A stretch of 8,424 nucleotides of DNA from an uncultured Bacteroidales bacterium (GTDB lineage: Bacteria; Bacteroidota; Bacteroidia; Bacteroidales; Muribaculaceae), in assembly GCA_900552315.1 (NCBI GenBank), contig URZM01000091.1:1-8424 (forward strand), in the 5' to 3' direction. The stretch's first letter is position 1. Every line of letters starts with the position of its first letter. Positions 6,065 to 8,424 of this stretch are shown here, one piece after another. The translations under genes and the position numbers were made by a program. Below the pieces are notes generated by a model that was given only the letters and a program-made list of their open reading frames with translations, was not told where the DNA came from and ran no database searches.

Positions 6065-7933
6065 ATGGCAGAGAAAAAAGAAAAACTTTTTGACATGTTT
6101 CCGCCTGTGTCCACCGAGGAGTGGATGGCGAAAATCAATGCCGACCTGAAGGGCGCCGATTTCAACAAGAAACTCGTGTGGCGTACCAACGAGGGCTTCA
6201 ATGTCATGCCCTTCTACCGTGGAGAGGATCTGGAGAAGCTCACACATCTTGGCACACTCCCCGGGCAGTTCCCCTACGTGCGCGGCACACGCACTGACAA
6301 TGACTGGCTTATCCGTCAGGACATCATCGACGGGGAGACGGCTGCCGAGCTTAATGCCTCCGCGCGCCACGCACTGGATCGCGGTGTGGATTCCATCGGC
6401 TTCAACGTGTGCGAAAAGATGGATGCCGCAGCCATCGAGACGCTGCTCGAAGGCATCGACCTGAAGAAGGTTGAGGTGAATTTCAACTGCTGCCCTTGTG
6501 ACTCTGTAAAGGTCGCCAAGGTTGTGGTGGAGTACATCAAGAAGCACGGATTGGAGAATGATTTCCGTGGTTCCGTCAGCTTCAACCCTTTCCGTCGTCT
6601 GCTGAAGAAGGGCCTTGCCCTGCACGGCTGTTATGTGGAAGCCGCAAAGGAGCTGCTCGAGGTTGTGAAGGACGTGCCCGCCCTGCGCTGCCTGAGCGTT
6701 GACTCATACGTGCTCGGCAATGCCGGAGCATATATCACCCAGGAGCTCGGTTATGCCCTCGCTTGGGGTGCCCAGTATCTCTCCGCTCTTACTGACGCGG
6801 GTATTGAGGCCGGTGCCGTGGCCAAGCGCATCAAGTTCAACATGAACATCTCCTCCAACTATTTCATGGAGATCGCCAAGTTCCGTGCAGGCCGCATGCT
6901 CTGGGCCGAGATCGTGAAGGCTTACGAGCCCAAGGCCGAGAACTGCTGCTGCTCCAAGATGAAGGTGCACGCCATCACCTCGCAGTTCAACCAGACAATA
7001 TACGACGCCCATGTGAACCTGCTCCGCTCCATGACAGAGACCATGAGCGCAGCCTTGGCAGGCGTTGACTCCATCGAGACCCTCCCCTTCGACCTCCAGT
7101 ATCAGAAGCCCGACGAGTTCTCGGAGCGCATCGCCCGCAACCAGCAGATCATGCTCCGCGAGGAGTCTCATCTCGACAAGGTCGTGGACCCCGCCGGCGG
7201 TTCCTATTATGTGGAGGTGCTCACGGCTTCCATAGCCGAGGTCGCTTGGAAACTCTTCAACGAGGTCATCGACAACGGCGGCTTCTACGCCGAGCTTGAG
7301 AAAGGTATGGTGCAGAAGGCAGTGAACGAGAGCGGCGTGAAGCGTCACACTGACGTGGCCCGTCGCAAGGAGATCCTGCTCGGTACCAACCAGTATCCCA
7401 ATTTCAACGAGATGGCAGCCGACAAGATCAAGAAAGAGGCTTGCTCCTGCGGATGTGGCTCGTCCTGCTCCACGGAGAAGGCAGAGGTCGAGGCCCTCGT
7501 CATGGACCGTGCCGCAAGCCAGTTCGAGGCTCTTCGTCTCGCCACAGAGCATAGCGGCAAGCGTCCCAAAGTGTTCATGCTCACTATCGGCAACCTGGCC
7601 ATGCGTCTGGCCCGCGCCCAGTTCAGCGCCAATTTCTTCGGTTGCGCCGGATATGAGTTTATCGACAATCTCGGCTTCGAGACTGTGGAGGACGGCGTGA
7701 AGGCTGCTATGGAGAAGAACGCCGACGTGGTGGTTCTCTGCTCCAGCGACGACGAATACGCAGAGCTGGCTCCCGCCGCATTCAAGGCCCTCGACGGCCG
7801 TGCCGAGTTCGTGGTGGCCGGCGCTCCCGCCTGCATGGAAGAGCTTAAGGCACAGGGCATCGAGAATTTCGTTCATGTGCGCGTGAACGTGCTTGAGACT
7901 CTCGAAGGTTTTAACGCAAAACTGCTTAAATAA
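6065..7933 (+). CDS. mutA: Methylmalonyl-CoA mutase, small (beta) subunit
   Basis: This 622-residue protein is the non-catalytic partner of MutB in the adenosylcobalamin-dependent heterodimer that interconverts succinyl-CoA and (R)-methylmalonyl-CoA. The start MFPPVSTEEW (11-20) and the TIM-barrel-like part (about 30-450, with HAITSQFNQTIYDAHVNLLR and VDPAGGSYYVE) are typical of the family. From about residue 500 (RPKVFMLTIGN) there is a Rossmann-like domain that lacks the DxHxxG cobalamin-binding motif, as expected for the small subunit. It is unusually rich in cysteine (16 by my count), with clusters CCPC at 142-145, CCC at 294-296 and CSCGCGSSC at 460-468, the last in the linker between the domains. 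Codon use is strongly biased to C/G-ending codons, suggesting high expression. The ATG at 6065 fits the family N-terminus. mutB follows after 12 bases. Confidence 0.95.
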   Translation: MAEKKEKLFDMFPPVSTEEWMAKINADLKGADFNKKLVWRTNEGFNVMPFYRGEDLEKLTHLGTLPGQFPYVRGTRTDNDWLIRQDIIDGETAAELNASARHALDRGVDSIGFNVCEKMDAAAIETLLEGIDLKKVEVNFNCCPCDSVKVAKVVVEYIKKHGLENDFRGSVSFNPFRRLLKKGLALHGCYVEAAKELLEVVKDVPALRCLSVDSYVLGNAGAYITQELGYALAWGAQYLSALTDAGIEAGAVAKRIKFNMNISSNYFMEIAKFRAGRMLWAEIVKAYEPKAENCCCSKMKVHAITSQFNQTIYDAHVNLLRSMTETMSAALAGVDSIETLPFDLQYQKPDEFSERIARNQQIMLREESHLDKVVDPAGGSYYVEVLTASIAEVAWKLFNEVIDNGGFYAELEKGMVQKAVNESGVKRHTDVARRKEILLGTNQYPNFNEMAADKIKKEACSCGCGSSCSTEKAEVEALVMDRAASQFEALRLATEHSGKRPKVFMLTIGNLAMRLARAQFSANFFGCAGYEFIDNLGFETVEDGVKAAMEKNADVVVLCSSDDEYAELAPAAFKALDGRAEFVVAGAPACMEELKAQGIENFVHVRVNVLETLEGFNAKLLK

Positions 7934-7945
7934 GACACAGAAGAA

Positions 7946-8424
7946 ATGACACCTAATTTCAAGAACATAGATATCACCAAGGCAGCATGCAGCTGCGCTC
8001 AGGCTCCCGCCATGCCCACCGAAGAGTGGCTCACAGCCGAGCTGATCCCCGTAAAGCCTGTCTACACGGCTCAGGACCTCGAGGGTCTCGAACATCTCAA
8101 CTACGTGGCCGGTCTTCCCCCGTTCCTGCGTGGCCCTTACAGCGCCATGTACCCCATGCGCCCCTGGACCATCCGCCAGTACGCCGGATTCTCCACCGCC
8201 GCCGAGTCCAACGCCTTCTACCGCCGCAACCTCGCTTCCGGCCAGAAGGGTCTCTCCGTGGCCTTCGACCTCCCGACACACCGTGGCTACGACGCTGACC
8301 ACGAGCGCGTGGTGGGCGATGTGGGCAAGGCTGGCGTGAGCATCTGCTCCCTGGAGGACATGAAGGTGCTCTTCGACGGCATACCCTTGGGCAAGATGTC
8401 AGTGTCCATGACCATGAACGGAGC
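7946..8424 (+). CDS. mutB: Methylmalonyl-CoA mutase, large (alpha, catalytic) subunit, N-terminal part
   Basis: The frame opens at ATG 7946 and runs off the right edge after 159 full codons, so the rest of the barrel and the C-terminal cobalamin-binding domain are outside the window. The visible part is the well-conserved N-terminal barrel region: RGPYSAMYPMRPWTIRQYAG (62-81), then FSTAAESNAFYRRN, GLSVAFDLPTHRGYD and SVSMTMNG. By comparison with the Propionibacterium enzyme, Y65, M68, R72, T75, R77, Y79 and S104 correspond to substrate-contacting residues, Y79 being the active-site tyrosine (alignment by eye, from memory). The N-terminal tail contains ACSC (14-17), echoing the ACSC in MutA. 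The start is 12 bases after the mutA stop, so the two genes are co-transcribed and probably translationally linked. No strong Shine-Dalgarno sequence is seen in the gap. Confidence 0.96.
   Translation, partial: MTPNFKNIDITKAACSCAQAPAMPTEEWLTAELIPVKPVYTAQDLEGLEHLNYVAGLPPFLRGPYSAMYPMRPWTIRQYAGFSTAAESNAFYRRNLASGQKGLSVAFDLPTHRGYDADHERVVGDVGKAGVSICSLEDMKVLFDGIPLGKMSVSMTMNG

Noticed and set aside
6704..8302. 532-codon minus-strand frame across mutA and mutB
   Set aside because: It is antisense to two well-conserved enzymes and is rich in Gly/Val/Leu/His in the way typical of complementary shadows of GC-rich codon use; no promoter was seen upstream on the minus strand.
1..8424. CRISPR array, insertion sequence, tRNA or rRNA
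   Set aside because: No regularly spaced repeats, transposase-like frames with terminal inverted repeats, cloverleaf-like sequences or rRNA-like stretches were seen.

Overview
The window looks like chromosomal housekeeping DNA from a member of the order Bacteroidales (Bacteroidota). The evidence is a set of promoters with the Bacteroidota-type layout (TTG/TTTG, about 19-20 bases, then TAnnTTTG), A-rich leaders without clear Shine-Dalgarno sequences, and proteins that read like Bacteroidales orthologues. The fairly GC-rich coding style would suit Muribaculaceae or a relative, but that is an inference; no rRNA or other marker is present to fix the genus.

Layout from left to right: (1) bases 1-199, minus strand, the N-terminal 66 codons of an unrecognised Ala/Lys-rich protein that runs off the left edge, with its own promoter near 337-367. 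(2) A gene-poor stretch of about 560 bases (200-765) holding several strong hairpins, two overlapping antisense open frames without convincing starts, and the likely trxA terminator. (3) trxA (thioredoxin, minus). (4) dnaE (replicative DNA polymerase III alpha subunit, minus). (5) A 108-base divergent promoter region. (6) ftsE-like ABC ATPase (plus). (7) A 364-base intergenic region with a probable promoter and a long leader. (8) mutA and the start of mutB (plus), the small and large subunits of B12-dependent methylmalonyl-CoA mutase; mutB runs off the right edge.

How the genes relate: dnaE and trxA lie in the same direction but trxA has its own near-consensus promoter. ftsE is a lone cell-division/envelope ATPase with no ftsX beside it. 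mutA and mutB are 12 bases apart, form an operon, and their products make one heterodimeric enzyme that interconverts succinyl-CoA and (R)-methylmalonyl-CoA, a step of the succinate-propionate route used by gut Bacteroidales.

I see no mobile element, CRISPR array, tRNA or rRNA, and no clear new multi-gene system. The parts most worth a second look are the hairpin-rich block at about 395-742, the unusual cysteine clusters shared by MutA and the MutB N-terminus, and the long leader in front of mutA.
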